Assembly: GCA_902784615.1 (NCBI GenBank)
Contig: CACZVN010000003.1
Coordinates: 62,001 to 126,000 of the forward strand
Source of the DNA: an uncultured Prevotellaceae bacterium
GTDB lineage: Bacteria; Bacteroidota; Bacteroidia; Bacteroidales; Bacteroidaceae
Length of the DNA stretch: 64,000 bases
Direction of reading: 5' to 3'
In this document: one piece after another, positions 19,815 to 28,920 of the stretch
Position numbering within the stretch: the first letter of the stretch is position 1
Layout: every line of letters begins with the position of its first letter
Translations under genes and position numbers: made by a program
Notes under the pieces: generated by a model
Databases searched by the model: none
The model's input: the letters and a program-made list of their open reading frames with translations, nothing else
Told to the model about the DNA's origin: nothing

Positions 19815-20609
19815 ATGAGATGTAACAATTGTGGCTGGGACAATGGTCCCGGTAGTAGTGTATGCGTAAAGTGTGGTCATACGTTGCAGGCTGGAGACGT
19901 TCAGTACCAAGAACCCACCCCGGCGCCACGGCCTACTGTTCTTAATTCCCAACAGGCCGAACCTGCACCAAGACCCACAAGAATCGTAAACAGTTCTGAC
20001 TTACAGAATCAAGCGTCATTAAAGGCAACAGTTGCACAGGCTCCTAAGAATTGTCCTCACTGTGGTTATCCCGTTGTAGGTAATTTCGCCAGCTGTCCTA
20101 ACTGTGGTGCCAGTTTTGGTTCTGCCCCAACGACCATTCAAAATACTCCAGAGAAGAAAGTTGAGTCATTTGATCTGGAAATTGGCGAGGTGAAATGTGA
20201 CAAATGCGGTGCCACGGTCTCAACAGACTTCAGTTTCTGTCCGAAGTGTGGTGAGCGAATCCATTTGCCGACCGTACGTGCTATCAGACACAAGCCAGCG
20301 CCGGCTCCTGAGCCTCCAAAGCCCCAATGCCATCTGACCATCATTCCGGAAGAAGGTGAAATTACCGAACCCTTCAAGAATGACTATGAGGGTGACTCCA
20401 TTATCCTGAACAGAGAGAATACGGAACAAGACAATCGGACCATCACCTCTAAAGAACAGGCTGAGTTGATCTGCGAGAATGGTCAGTGGTACCTGTTGAA
20501 TCACAGTGAATTAGGTTCTACCTATCTGGAGGCCAATCGTAAACTGTCACTTGAACCAGGTGATGTGATCGTATTGGGAGACAGAAGGTTCAGATTCGAA
20601 ACAGAATAG
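19815..20609 (+). CDS. Zinc-ribbon and FHA-like domain protein
   Basis: This 264-residue cytoplasmic protein has three C-x2-C...C-x2-C zinc ribbons: CNNCGW...CVKCG near residue 3, CPHCGY...CPNCG near 77 and CDKCGA...CPKCG near 125. The C-terminal 90 residues look like an FHA domain, a phosphothreonine reader, but a degenerate one: LNR stands for the usual GR, TSKEQAEL for S-x-x-H, and ELGSTYLEANRK for the N-G-T segment. It may be a target or adaptor for the neighbouring kinases. That role is inferred from context. Confidence 0.8.
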   Translation: MRCNNCGWDNGPGSSVCVKCGHTLQAGDVQYQEPTPAPRPTVLNSQQAEPAPRPTRIVNSSDLQNQASLKATVAQAPKNCPHCGYPVVGNFASCPNCGASFGSAPTTIQNTPEKKVESFDLEIGEVKCDKCGATVSTDFSFCPKCGERIHLPTVRAIRHKPAPAPEPPKPQCHLTIIPEEGEITEPFKNDYEGDSIILNRENTEQDNRTITSKEQAELICENGQWYLLNHSELGSTYLEANRKLSLEPGDVIVLGDRRFRFETE

Positions 20610-20625
20610 ATATAATTGGAAGACT

Positions 20626-21918
20626 GTGACCTATCAGGTTGTTGACAGATGTGACTTTAAGCCCGGCGATGTCATAGACAACAGATACAGCGTCAGGAAG
20701 ACCCTTGGTGAGGGTTCTTTCGGTGTGGTCTATCTGGTGGAAGACGGTCGCGGCAACAAATATGCCTTGAAACTGATGAGACTATGGGAGGTGCCGGCAG
20801 AGATCCGTCAACCTCTCATGGACCGATTCGATATGGAGTTCAAGACAGGTCAGATCGACTGCGACAACCTGGTGCGCTCAATTGCCAATGGTATCGTTGG
20901 AGGAAATCCCTATATCGTGATGGAGTATTGTCCTGGAGGAGACTTGGAGCCTTATCTTGGAAGACCGGATTCAAGAACGCCCCAGATCTGTCAGGATATC
21001 CTGATTGGCTTGAATGCCCTTCATGCCAGAGGCAAGGTACATCGTGACTTAAAGCCCGAGAACGTCTTGTTCAAGCAGAATGGCAAGGCTGCCCTCACGG
21101 ACTTCGGCATCTCCGGTGACCGCACGCACAGGATGACCCAACGCAATATCTTCGGAAAGCCCAATCAGGTATTCGGCACTTATGCCTATATGCCTCCCGA
21201 GCAGGCAACGAGAGCAAGAGGTGGCGCTACCGTACTGCCCACGACGGATATTTTCTCATTCGGTGTGCTTTTATTTCAACTGCTGACAGGCCAACTGCCT
21301 TTCGGTTCCTTGGAGTCGCATAACGAACTGGCAGAATACCAGAAACGTGGAAAAGACGGTATCTGGAACCGGGGGTTGCTGAATAACGTTCCTAATGGTC
21401 AACAATGGAGTCGCTTGATTGACGGTTGTCTGAAACCAGACTTTAAAGAACGGCTTCAGACCGTGGAAGAAGTTCTCAGACTACTGCCCCAGCAAGCGGG
21501 AGGTTATCAAAGGGAGCCTGTCAGAATGGTACAGTCCTATGTCCCCCAGCAGGTGACCAGAGGGTTCCAGTTGCGGATACTCCAGGGAGAGGAATTTGGT
21601 AGGACATACAATCTGTCGCAGATGGCCAGTACCGGACAGCGGATTCTGACGGTCGGACGTCAACTAGGAAATACCATCAAGATCAAGTCCGACTTCAGCG
21701 ACTTCATATCGCGTTTCCACTGTACGATGGAACTGGACACCAGTTCCAGACAATGGGTCATCCGCGACGGACAATGGCAGAGAGAGGCACGCAGATGGGT
21801 CAACTCCAGCAATGGCACATACGTCAACTCCAGGCCCGTTCCTCAAAACGGTTTCTATCTAAGCACTGGTGACATTATTGCCATGGGCGATGTCACGATG
21901 AGATTTGAAAATTTTTAA
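20626..21918 (+). CDS. Ser/Thr protein kinase fused to an FHA domain (kinase 2)
   Basis: The 430-residue protein starts at GTG (20626). The kinase domain spans about 20-290 with LGEGSFGVVY, Lys49 (YALKLM), the catalytic loop HRDLKPEN (139-146) and TDFGISGD. It is the only RD-type kinase of the four in the island. After a linker, residues about 310-430 form a canonical FHA domain (VGRQLGN, ISRFHCTM, SNGTYVNSR). There is no transmembrane segment, so it should be cytosolic. An FHA domain on a kinase often binds its own or a partner's phosphothreonine, giving a scaffold for signalling. Confidence 0.93.
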   Translation: MTYQVVDRCDFKPGDVIDNRYSVRKTLGEGSFGVVYLVEDGRGNKYALKLMRLWEVPAEIRQPLMDRFDMEFKTGQIDCDNLVRSIANGIVGGNPYIVMEYCPGGDLEPYLGRPDSRTPQICQDILIGLNALHARGKVHRDLKPENVLFKQNGKAALTDFGISGDRTHRMTQRNIFGKPNQVFGTYAYMPPEQATRARGGATVLPTTDIFSFGVLLFQLLTGQLPFGSLESHNELAEYQKRGKDGIWNRGLLNNVPNGQQWSRLIDGCLKPDFKERLQTVEEVLRLLPQQAGGYQREPVRMVQSYVPQQVTRGFQLRILQGEEFGRTYNLSQMASTGQRILTVGRQLGNTIKIKSDFSDFISRFHCTMELDTSSRQWVIRDGQWQREARRWVNSSNGTYVNSRPVPQNGFYLSTGDIIAMGDVTMRFENF

Positions 21919-21941
21919 CTAACCCTTTAATTATAAATTTT

Positions 21942-23807
21942 ATGGAAACTCAAAACAATTACAAACGCACAGTTGCCGGCTCAGTGGGAGCTGGAATGGG
22001 TGCCATTTTCAACGGATCAGGACGTACTTATTACATCCTGGAGCACAAGACCAGTTCTAAGTATCACAGTGCTGGTGAGTCTCAGAAAATCATTATCGAC
22101 CAGATCGAGATCGGTCGTGATGCTTCCTGTCAGGTCCGCTATGATGAATCTTTTGACACTGTCAGTCGTAAACACGCCGCCATCATCCGTGATGGTAATA
22201 ACTGGCAGTTAATTCATCTCTCTACCTCTAACCCGACATTGGTGAACGGTCGTCCTATTCAGGGCAGCTATTATCTCCAGTCTGGTGATGAGATCCAGTT
22301 GTCAGTCAATGGTCCGCGTTTGGGCTTCATCCAGCCACAAGGCAAACAGGGCTTGACATCCAGCATCAAGTTGACAGAGCGTATGAACCTGTTCCGTCAG
22401 CAGGCATTGCGTCCTTATCGTCGTGCTATCTGGGCATTGACCGCTCTTCTGATTCTGGTCATTCTCGGTTTCGGTGCATGGAACTACAAACTGACACTCG
22501 ATAACAAGGCATTACGTCAGGAGATGGCCCTGTATCAGGCTCAGGTGGACTCTCTTGGTCTTGAGAAGATAAAACTAGACAATATGGAACAGCAGTTGAC
22601 TGCCCAGTTGAAGGAAGATCCCAACAACCAGGAGATCCAGCAGCAACTTGGACAAGTACAGAAGGAACGTGTACGTGTGGTCTATGCTTACAATAATGCT
22701 TCTCAGAGACTGGCTTCCACGAAGGCCAAGTTGGCTGATTACGGCTTTGACGATGATGACGACGATATCGCTCCAGGAGCAAGAGGATCCGATCCGACGG
22801 CGGCTGTTGCTGCCGCCACAGGTGGACAGGCGGGCTTAGGTACCACCGGACCTATCACTGATGGTGAGGAACGTTGGGACAACTCGGAGCAGGCCGTCGT
22901 AGCAGCAGAAGGTGTTGCTGTCAATCCCGGCAACAAGAATGACTTTGTTGATAAGTCAAATCCGACGATCCAGGAGTCTGCTCAGAATTCCGCTGGCGCA
23001 TCCGATAACATTGTTAATTATTATAATGACATTTATACCCTGAAGGTGAAGCGCATCACGCTGGAGCGCGACGGCAATTCGTATGATCCGGGTATTGCAA
23101 CCAGCCAACTGGTGGTAGGTACTGGTTTCGTGATTGGTGGTAAGTTCATTACTGCCCGTTCTAACCTCCAGCCTTGGGTATATCGTAATGTCTATCGTAA
23201 TGACGACTGGCGTCAGTTGCTCGCCGAATATGTGGCTGCCGGCTTCCATGTGATTCTGGACTTCGAGGCCTACTCTACCCGCGGTTCCGGTCACCCGCTG
23301 CGCTTCAGCAATACCCAGTTCGACCTTGCTTCGTTGGAGGCATACGACGGTAAGGATGTCGTAAGGATCCGTAAGGATGTCATCAAGAAAGCCAGACAGT
23401 GGGGCGTTGACATTGAGTACAAGAAGAGTACCTACCAGCAGTTCGTTGTGACCTACTACACTGACAATTCTCACAATGCAGCCTCTCTGGCATTAGGAGC
23501 TCCTGGCGGTCTGCCTGTTGACATTCCGACAGCCCAGAGCCTGAAGGGAAGCGAGGAAGTGGTGATCGCAGGATTCTCTGGAAGAACAGACATCCAGGTG
23601 CTGTCTAATTATATCAAGTACTTCACAAGCCGCACCTCTCGTTTGGCTGCACGCTTCATCACCCTGCAGGATGCTTCCACCAACTGGGGCTTCACTGGTT
23701 CACCAGCCTTCTTCAAGGAGAGCAACGGCAGCTACCGCGTTGTAGGTGTCAACGTAGGAAACTTCGGTGGTGAGGTACGCGTAGTACCTATCCATAGAGT
23801 AAGATAA
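21942..23807 (+). CDS. FHA, transmembrane and trypsin-like pseudo-protease protein
   Basis: The 621-residue protein has a canonical cytoplasmic FHA domain (about 50-130: IEIGRDASC, VSRKHAAI, LVNGRPIQ), a transmembrane helix (about 162-182), a coiled coil (about 185-260), an Asp-rich and Ala/Gly-rich linker, and an extracytoplasmic chymotrypsin-like domain (about 360-621). In that domain the active-site region GTGFVIGGKFITARSNLQPW has Ser407 where the catalytic His is expected, whereas GFTGSPAFF keeps the Ser (587). It is therefore probably a non-catalytic pseudo-protease that binds a ligand outside and phosphoproteins inside. Confidence 0.85.
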   Translation: METQNNYKRTVAGSVGAGMGAIFNGSGRTYYILEHKTSSKYHSAGESQKIIIDQIEIGRDASCQVRYDESFDTVSRKHAAIIRDGNNWQLIHLSTSNPTLVNGRPIQGSYYLQSGDEIQLSVNGPRLGFIQPQGKQGLTSSIKLTERMNLFRQQALRPYRRAIWALTALLILVILGFGAWNYKLTLDNKALRQEMALYQAQVDSLGLEKIKLDNMEQQLTAQLKEDPNNQEIQQQLGQVQKERVRVVYAYNNASQRLASTKAKLADYGFDDDDDDIAPGARGSDPTAAVAAATGGQAGLGTTGPITDGEERWDNSEQAVVAAEGVAVNPGNKNDFVDKSNPTIQESAQNSAGASDNIVNYYNDIYTLKVKRITLERDGNSYDPGIATSQLVVGTGFVIGGKFITARSNLQPWVYRNVYRNDDWRQLLAEYVAAGFHVILDFEAYSTRGSGHPLRFSNTQFDLASLEAYDGKDVVRIRKDVIKKARQWGVDIEYKKSTYQQFVVTYYTDNSHNAASLALGAPGGLPVDIPTAQSLKGSEEVVIAGFSGRTDIQVLSNYIKYFTSRTSRLAARFITLQDASTNWGFTGSPAFFKESNGSYRVVGVNVGNFGGEVRVVPIHRVR

Positions 23808-23823
23808 GACTCTAAATAGTAAT

Positions 23824-24912
23824 ATGTCAGAAATTAAGATCAAACTTGCTGCAGGCACGAATGTCGGATTGATCCGACAGAACAATGAGGACAACTTCAT
23901 TGTATCCAGTGATCTCAGCAAATCAGAATGGCTCATTCCCCAGGCCGGCCCTTATGCCGACCTGGGGGAGTTTGGAGCCTTGCTCGTCGTTGCCGACGGC
24001 ATGGGCGGTGCAAACGCCGGTGAGGTGGCTTCGGCCATCGCCGTAGAAACCGTTCAGGAAAAATTCAATCCAGACGCTCTCAAGGAGGTCATCCAGGATG
24101 ACAAGTCCGTGCAGGAGTTCATGAAAGATGTGGTAAAACAGGCGGATCTCAATATCCTGAACCACAGCAAAGAAGAACAGAGCACCAAGGGAATGGGTAC
24201 CACCATTGTGATGGCATGGGTGCTTGGTGACAAGGCCTATGTCTGCTGGTGTGGAGACAGCCGCTGTTATGTGCTCAACAAGAAGCATGGACTCATCCAA
24301 CTGTCGAAGGATCACTCCTACGTTCAGGAACTTGTTGACAAGGGAGAATTGGCTCCAGAACTGATGCACGATCATCCGCTTTCGAATGTCATCACACGTT
24401 GTCTGGGAGATGTTGACAACCGTGCTAATCCGGAGACCCGAATCTACCAGATTCATAATGGAGATGCCATCATGCTCTGCAGTGACGGACTCTGTGGTCT
24501 CTGTCATGATGACCAGATCCTGGACACCCTGATCAACTTTCATGAAGATCCTATTGAATGTAAGAATGAACTGATCGCAGATGCTCTTGCAGCGGGAGGA
24601 TATGATAATGTAACCGTAGCCATAGCCAATATCCAAACAGACGAAGAAGAGGAAGAAGAAACTACAACTGAACCATCCGCAGCAGAAGAAGAAAAGGCAG
24701 AGGAAGAGACCGAAGAGGATCTCTCCGCTACCGTACGCACAAAACCGATCAGACGTTCTCACAAGTTCAGGAACAGTCTGATCGTTTTGCTCATTCTCCT
24801 GATTGGGGCTGGCGCATATATCTGGCTGTCAAAAGACTGTGAGCCCCTCAAACAGAAAATCGTAGAAACCATAATGCCTTACTGGACACAACTCATCAGT
24901 TATTTTAAATGA
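23824..24912 (+). CDS. PP2C-family Ser/Thr protein phosphatase, tail-anchored
   Basis: The 362-residue protein has a PP2C phosphatase domain (about 1-260) with the metal-binding motifs RQNNEDNF, VVADGMGGANAG, CWCGDSRCYVL, CSDGLCGL and GGYDNVTVAI. All key Asp residues are in place, so a Mn/Mg-dependent phosphatase is expected. A Glu/Thr-rich acidic linker leads to a C-terminal transmembrane helix (about 320-340) and a short tail. It is the only phosphatase in the island and should reverse the four kinases. Confidence 0.94.
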   Translation: MSEIKIKLAAGTNVGLIRQNNEDNFIVSSDLSKSEWLIPQAGPYADLGEFGALLVVADGMGGANAGEVASAIAVETVQEKFNPDALKEVIQDDKSVQEFMKDVVKQADLNILNHSKEEQSTKGMGTTIVMAWVLGDKAYVCWCGDSRCYVLNKKHGLIQLSKDHSYVQELVDKGELAPELMHDHPLSNVITRCLGDVDNRANPETRIYQIHNGDAIMLCSDGLCGLCHDDQILDTLINFHEDPIECKNELIADALAAGGYDNVTVAIANIQTDEEEEEETTTEPSAAEEEKAEEETEEDLSATVRTKPIRRSHKFRNSLIVLLILLIGAGAYIWLSKDCEPLKQKIVETIMPYWTQLISYFK

Positions 24913-24923
24913 TCACGTAAAAA

Positions 24924-26636
24924 ATGGTAGAATTCAAGGAAGGTAGTATTGTTGCTGAGCATTATGAATTGAAACAACACCTTGGTCAGGGTAGTTTTGG
25001 AGATGTGTGGCTGGCGCATAATATGCTGGCAGACATTGATGTGGCCATCAAATTCTACGGGACATTGGATGCCAAAGGCTTGGATGATTTCCGTAATGAG
25101 TTTAAGGTGGCCTACAAACTACGCCACCCCAACCTTTTGAATATCAACCATTTCGATGTCTTTGAGAACTATCCGTATCTGGTGATGCCCTATTGTGCCA
25201 ACGGGTCTGTCACCCAGCATATTGGCAAGATGCCGGAATCAGAAGTGTGGAAGTTCGTCCTCGATGTGTCTGGTGGCCTGGCCTTCCTGCATAGTCAGGA
25301 ACCACCTATCGTCCATCAGGATATCAAGCCCGATAATATTCTTATCACCAGTGATGGCAGATATGTCATCTCCGACTTTGGCATCAGCCGGAGTTTCCGC
25401 ACGAAGATGAGTCGCACGAACAACAATGTCAGTACTTCGGGCACCATTGCCTATATGGGACCAGAACGTTTCTCTGAGAAACCCTTGGTCGTCTTGGCCA
25501 GTGACATCTGGGCCTTCGGCATGACACTCTACGAACTGATCACGGGCGATGTGCTTTGGGAAGGCATGGGTGGCTGTGTTCAGCTCAGCGGCGCCCGCAT
25601 TCCTACAACCATCAGCGGATGTTCGTCGGAATTGTCAAATCTCGTCACGTCATGTCTCGCTGCCGAGACATGGAATCGTCCGACGGCTGTGCAGATCCAT
25701 GAATATGCTTCTGCTTATTTTCAGAAAAGAACCATACCACCACTACCATTACAGAATAACCACCCAACGGAACCTGTCGTCAAGCCTGCCCCTGTCGTAG
25801 AGCCGACACCTGTAGTAAATCCGGCGCCGGCGCCAGTCGTACGACCCGTCAGTCCGGTATCCAAGCCTAAGCCCTCTCCCACTCCAGCCAAGGGTCAGAA
25901 TAATAATCTGAGGAATGGTCTCATCATTGCGGCGGTGGCATGTGTCGTCATTGCCATCCTCTCAGGTGTCATCATGTATTTCAACAAACAATACGATGAT
26001 CTGAATTCCGAGACCCTTAGACGCATTGAAGCCCTCAAGCAGAAGAATGCTTCATCAAATGCTTCAACAAATACTTCAGCAGATACCCAGCCCACAACTG
26101 ATGTGAAACAAAACACATCAAATACCACAAATACGCCAAATACTTCAAAAACATCTAAGGAGGAAATACGCGTCATCGACAGGCCATCCACCCCCCAACA
26201 GCCTAAAAATGATGATCGCATAGAATTCCAAACATCCAAGAATACGACCACTCCTGTTAGTTCAACATACAATTCTGCTGACGACGATGCGATGTTTTAT
26301 AATTGCGTATCGGTCAACGACTATGAAACGTATCTGAACTCATTTCCACGAGGACGGCACCGTTCTGCCGCTCAGAATAATATCAACAGTCTCTTGGGCA
26401 GGAATGACAATACAGCCAACGACGTAGAGCCCGTCAGTCCTCCACCCACCCGACGTATTGAGGCTGATCCTCCTCCCCCGCCACGCCGTACATACAGTGA
26501 GCCAAGGCGTAGCACCAGTTCATATAGCAACAGAGGAGGCGGTGGCCCTCGCAGTAGCGGTGGCCCTCGCAGTAGCGGTGGCCATAGTAGTGGCGGTAGT
26601 CGCAGTAGTGGCTCATCTCACAGACATTCTAACTAA
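24924..26636 (+). CDS. Hanks-type Ser/Thr protein kinase with transmembrane segment (kinase 3)
   Basis: The 570-residue protein has a kinase domain (about 15-270) with LGQGSFGDVW, VAIKFY, non-RD catalytic loop HQDIKPDN and SDFGISRS. A Pro/Val-rich linker (about 275-325) precedes a transmembrane helix (about 333-355). The remaining 215 residues are low complexity: Thr/Asn-rich, then a small folded patch with YNCVSVNDYETYLNSFPRG, then a Gly/Ser/Arg-rich tail ending in His-Ser-Asn. The patch resembles the caspase-substrate-like peptides found after some kinases but has no firm family. The tail may be partly disordered at the cell surface or periplasm. Confidence 0.92.
   Translation: MVEFKEGSIVAEHYELKQHLGQGSFGDVWLAHNMLADIDVAIKFYGTLDAKGLDDFRNEFKVAYKLRHPNLLNINHFDVFENYPYLVMPYCANGSVTQHIGKMPESEVWKFVLDVSGGLAFLHSQEPPIVHQDIKPDNILITSDGRYVISDFGISRSFRTKMSRTNNNVSTSGTIAYMGPERFSEKPLVVLASDIWAFGMTLYELITGDVLWEGMGGCVQLSGARIPTTISGCSSELSNLVTSCLAAETWNRPTAVQIHEYASAYFQKRTIPPLPLQNNHPTEPVVKPAPVVEPTPVVNPAPAPVVRPVSPVSKPKPSPTPAKGQNNNLRNGLIIAAVACVVIAILSGVIMYFNKQYDDLNSETLRRIEALKQKNASSNASTNTSADTQPTTDVKQNTSNTTNTPNTSKTSKEEIRVIDRPSTPQQPKNDDRIEFQTSKNTTTPVSSTYNSADDDAMFYNCVSVNDYETYLNSFPRGRHRSAAQNNINSLLGRNDNTANDVEPVSPPPTRRIEADPPPPPRRTYSEPRRSTSSYSNRGGGGPRSSGGPRSSGGHSSGGSRSSGSSHRHSN
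26541..26586 (+). repeat. 18-bp tandem repeat in the kinase 3 tail
   Basis: GGTGGCCCTCGCAGTAGC occurs twice exactly (26541 and 26559), with a degenerate third copy from 26577. It encodes Gly-Gly-Pro-Arg-Ser-Ser units and could vary in copy number without shifting the frame. Confidence 0.85.
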
Positions 26637-26648
26637 TTCACTATAACA

Positions 26649-27389
26649 ATGAAGACATTTAAGTATTTCCTGTTAGTAGCATTGCTACCTGTTTGCAATT
26701 CAGCATTCGCCCAGTACGATAACGAAGGTTATTATCATCCTGAATACGAGCCACAAAGTCAGGCAAGATACACAGACTATCATCAGACCTATTATGAAGA
26801 TTACACAGAGGACTGGGGTATCTTCTATTTAGAGTACTCACCGCTGCAATTGGTATCAACCGCAAGAGGTGTAGATAACAAGTTATTCCACACCGCCACC
26901 ATTGGTTACTCCTATGTTTTCCAACTGGGGGATAGTCCTGTCTATTTAGACGCCGGTTTAGAGACAAGCGGTTCTTGGTTCTCCAAGAGGTATAATGATG
27001 GTACGAAGTACAGTATGGATGTCTATCACTCCAAGATTCCTGTTGATGTGGTGTTCCGTTGGAATTTCTCTGAGAATTTTGCCATTGCTCCCTATGCCGG
27101 TATGTATTTACGTTATAACATCTATGGCGAAGAGCGCGAAAAAGACAGTTATGGTAATACCCAAACCTGGGAACTCTTCAACAGTGAATATACAAACGAT
27201 GATGACTACAACCGTTTCCAGTTTGGCTATCAGGCTGGTCTGAGACTGATTATCGGCGGCTGTATCTCCATTGGAGCAGCATGGAAACAAGATCTCTCCT
27301 CGTTCTGTACGTACTATGACGATTACACCAGAAAAGAGGAAAAAGAGAAATTCCAGGGCTTTACCTTTTCTCTCGCCTACTGCTTCTGA
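26649..27389 (+). CDS. Outer-membrane beta-barrel protein
   Basis: The 246-residue product has a signal peptide (cleavage after FAQ, about 22), a Tyr-rich segment (YHPEYEPQSQARYTDYHQTY), then alternating amphipathic strands with conserved Gly and aromatic residues, ending in a C-terminal Phe (FSLAYCF), as in small beta-barrels inserted by the BAM complex. About eight strands are likely. It lies 12 bp after kinase 3 and 16 bp before kinase 4, so it is an integral part of the island and suggests an outer-membrane end to the pathway. Confidence 0.8.
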   Translation: MKTFKYFLLVALLPVCNSAFAQYDNEGYYHPEYEPQSQARYTDYHQTYYEDYTEDWGIFYLEYSPLQLVSTARGVDNKLFHTATIGYSYVFQLGDSPVYLDAGLETSGSWFSKRYNDGTKYSMDVYHSKIPVDVVFRWNFSENFAIAPYAGMYLRYNIYGEEREKDSYGNTQTWELFNSEYTNDDDYNRFQFGYQAGLRLIIGGCISIGAAWKQDLSSFCTYYDDYTRKEEKEKFQGFTFSLAYCF

Positions 27390-27405
27390 TTATAATTAGT
27401 TAATT

Positions 27406-28920
27406 ATGGATATTTTTGACGGAAGATACGAAAAAGAAATACTATTAGGTCAGGGTGCATTCTCTGAGGTATGGAAAGTAAGAGATACACAGACGGGTGT
27501 GACCTTGGCCCTGAAAATATACAACCCGACCACCGGCGTAGATGCAGATGGTAGTGAGATGTTGACCCGTGAGTTTGCCTTGATGGTCAATGCCAGCCAC
27601 AAGAACCTGCTTCGTCCACTGTTCTTTGATACATGTGACAATCGTCCCTATCTCATCTTGCCATTCTGCGAAAAGGGTAATATCGGCAAGATGATCGGCA
27701 AGATGTCTGAAGACGAAGCATGGAAACTCATCAGGGACTGTGCGAGTGCCCTCGCCTACCTTCACAGCATGAACCCGCCCATCCTCCATCAGGATATCAA
27801 ACCAGCCAATATTCTCTATGGTGAGAACGGAGAATACATGCTGACAGACTTTGGAGTCAGTACACAGGTGAAAGCTACTTTGAGCAGGGTTTCCAATCAG
27901 GACATGGCGCTGTACTCTGCTGGAACAATCTCCTACATGGCTCCGGAACGGTTCTCACGCAACAACCTGCCTATCATGGCCAATGACATCTACTCTCTGG
28001 GATCCACCGTCTATGAGATGCTGTCTGGCTATCTTCCTTTCGGCAATGACGGAGGACTGCTACAGAAAAAGGGGGCAGACGTCCCGGAAGTGCCAGGCGA
28101 CTTTTCTCCGCTGTTGAAGAAGACCCTCGAGGACTGTCTTCAGGAGGAACCGTGGCAACGCCCCACGGCGGAGAAATTGGAAGAGATTGCCAATCAGGCC
28201 TTGCGAGAACCGGAGATCAGAACCACTGTCATCAACGAGTCTGGACAAGGACCAACCACAGACGAGCGGCCTGTCAGCGAGGGTCTAGCAGAGACGGCTG
28301 ACAGCACACCGAAGAAGTCGAAAGCACCACGCTATGCCGCCATTGCCGGCGTCATCATCGTTGTTCTCATCGCCCTCTTCTTCCTGTTCGGTGGTAAGGA
28401 CGATGAACAGGCTCAGAACACTGTCGTTGATACAGAGACCTTGATGAAGGAAGCAGAGCAGAACGAGTATGAAACCTGTCTGGCTCTTTTGCAGAGCGAT
28501 CAGGCAGACAGCATACAGAGTGCCATCGTCCGTATGACGGCTTTGGCAGACAAGGGGAACCGTGATGCCATCCATGAGGTGGCCTATACCTATGCCCCCA
28601 TCCCCAATGACCAGGAATCTGATCGTCGTAAGCGACTCCTGGGCTGGAGCATTGATGCCGATGGCATACCTACCTCTCCTGAAATCAACCAGCAGGCCAT
28701 CAACTGGCTGGAGAAAGCGATCGGCGTATCTGACTCCACCGATTATAAGGCTCTCTACTGGCTCACCTATTATTATATTAACGGCACTATCGTGAAAGCC
28801 GATTTCAGTAAAGCCATGCAATTGCTCGGAAAGGCCAGTGAGGAGGCAAGCCGTCAACAAGATCAAACCTTCAAACAGAAAATCGACGACATCATCACTC
28901 AATTAAGACAGATACAATGA
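27406..28920 (+). CDS. Hanks-type Ser/Thr protein kinase with Sel1/TPR-like tail (kinase 4)
   Basis: The 504-residue protein has a kinase domain (about 8-265) with LGQGAFSEVW, LALKIYN, non-RD catalytic loop HQDIKPAN and TDFGVSTQ. A linker is followed by a transmembrane helix (about 307-328). The extracytoplasmic part (about 345-504) is helical and resembles Sel1/TPR repeats (MTALADKGNRDAIHEVAYTY, INWLEKAIGVSDSTDYKALY). Its stop overlaps the next ATG by 4 bp (28917-28920), so translation is coupled to the secreted WG-repeat-like protein. Confidence 0.92.
   Translation: MDIFDGRYEKEILLGQGAFSEVWKVRDTQTGVTLALKIYNPTTGVDADGSEMLTREFALMVNASHKNLLRPLFFDTCDNRPYLILPFCEKGNIGKMIGKMSEDEAWKLIRDCASALAYLHSMNPPILHQDIKPANILYGENGEYMLTDFGVSTQVKATLSRVSNQDMALYSAGTISYMAPERFSRNNLPIMANDIYSLGSTVYEMLSGYLPFGNDGGLLQKKGADVPEVPGDFSPLLKKTLEDCLQEEPWQRPTAEKLEEIANQALREPEIRTTVINESGQGPTTDERPVSEGLAETADSTPKKSKAPRYAAIAGVIIVVLIALFFLFGGKDDEQAQNTVVDTETLMKEAEQNEYETCLALLQSDQADSIQSAIVRMTALADKGNRDAIHEVAYTYAPIPNDQESDRRKRLLGWSIDADGIPTSPEINQQAINWLEKAIGVSDSTDYKALYWLTYYYINGTIVKADFSKAMQLLGKASEEASRQQDQTFKQKIDDIITQLRQIQ

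Noticed and set aside
23923-24762. 279-residue minus-strand frame
   Set aside because: Antisense shadow of the PP2C gene, rich in Phe/Ser low complexity from its Glu-rich linker.
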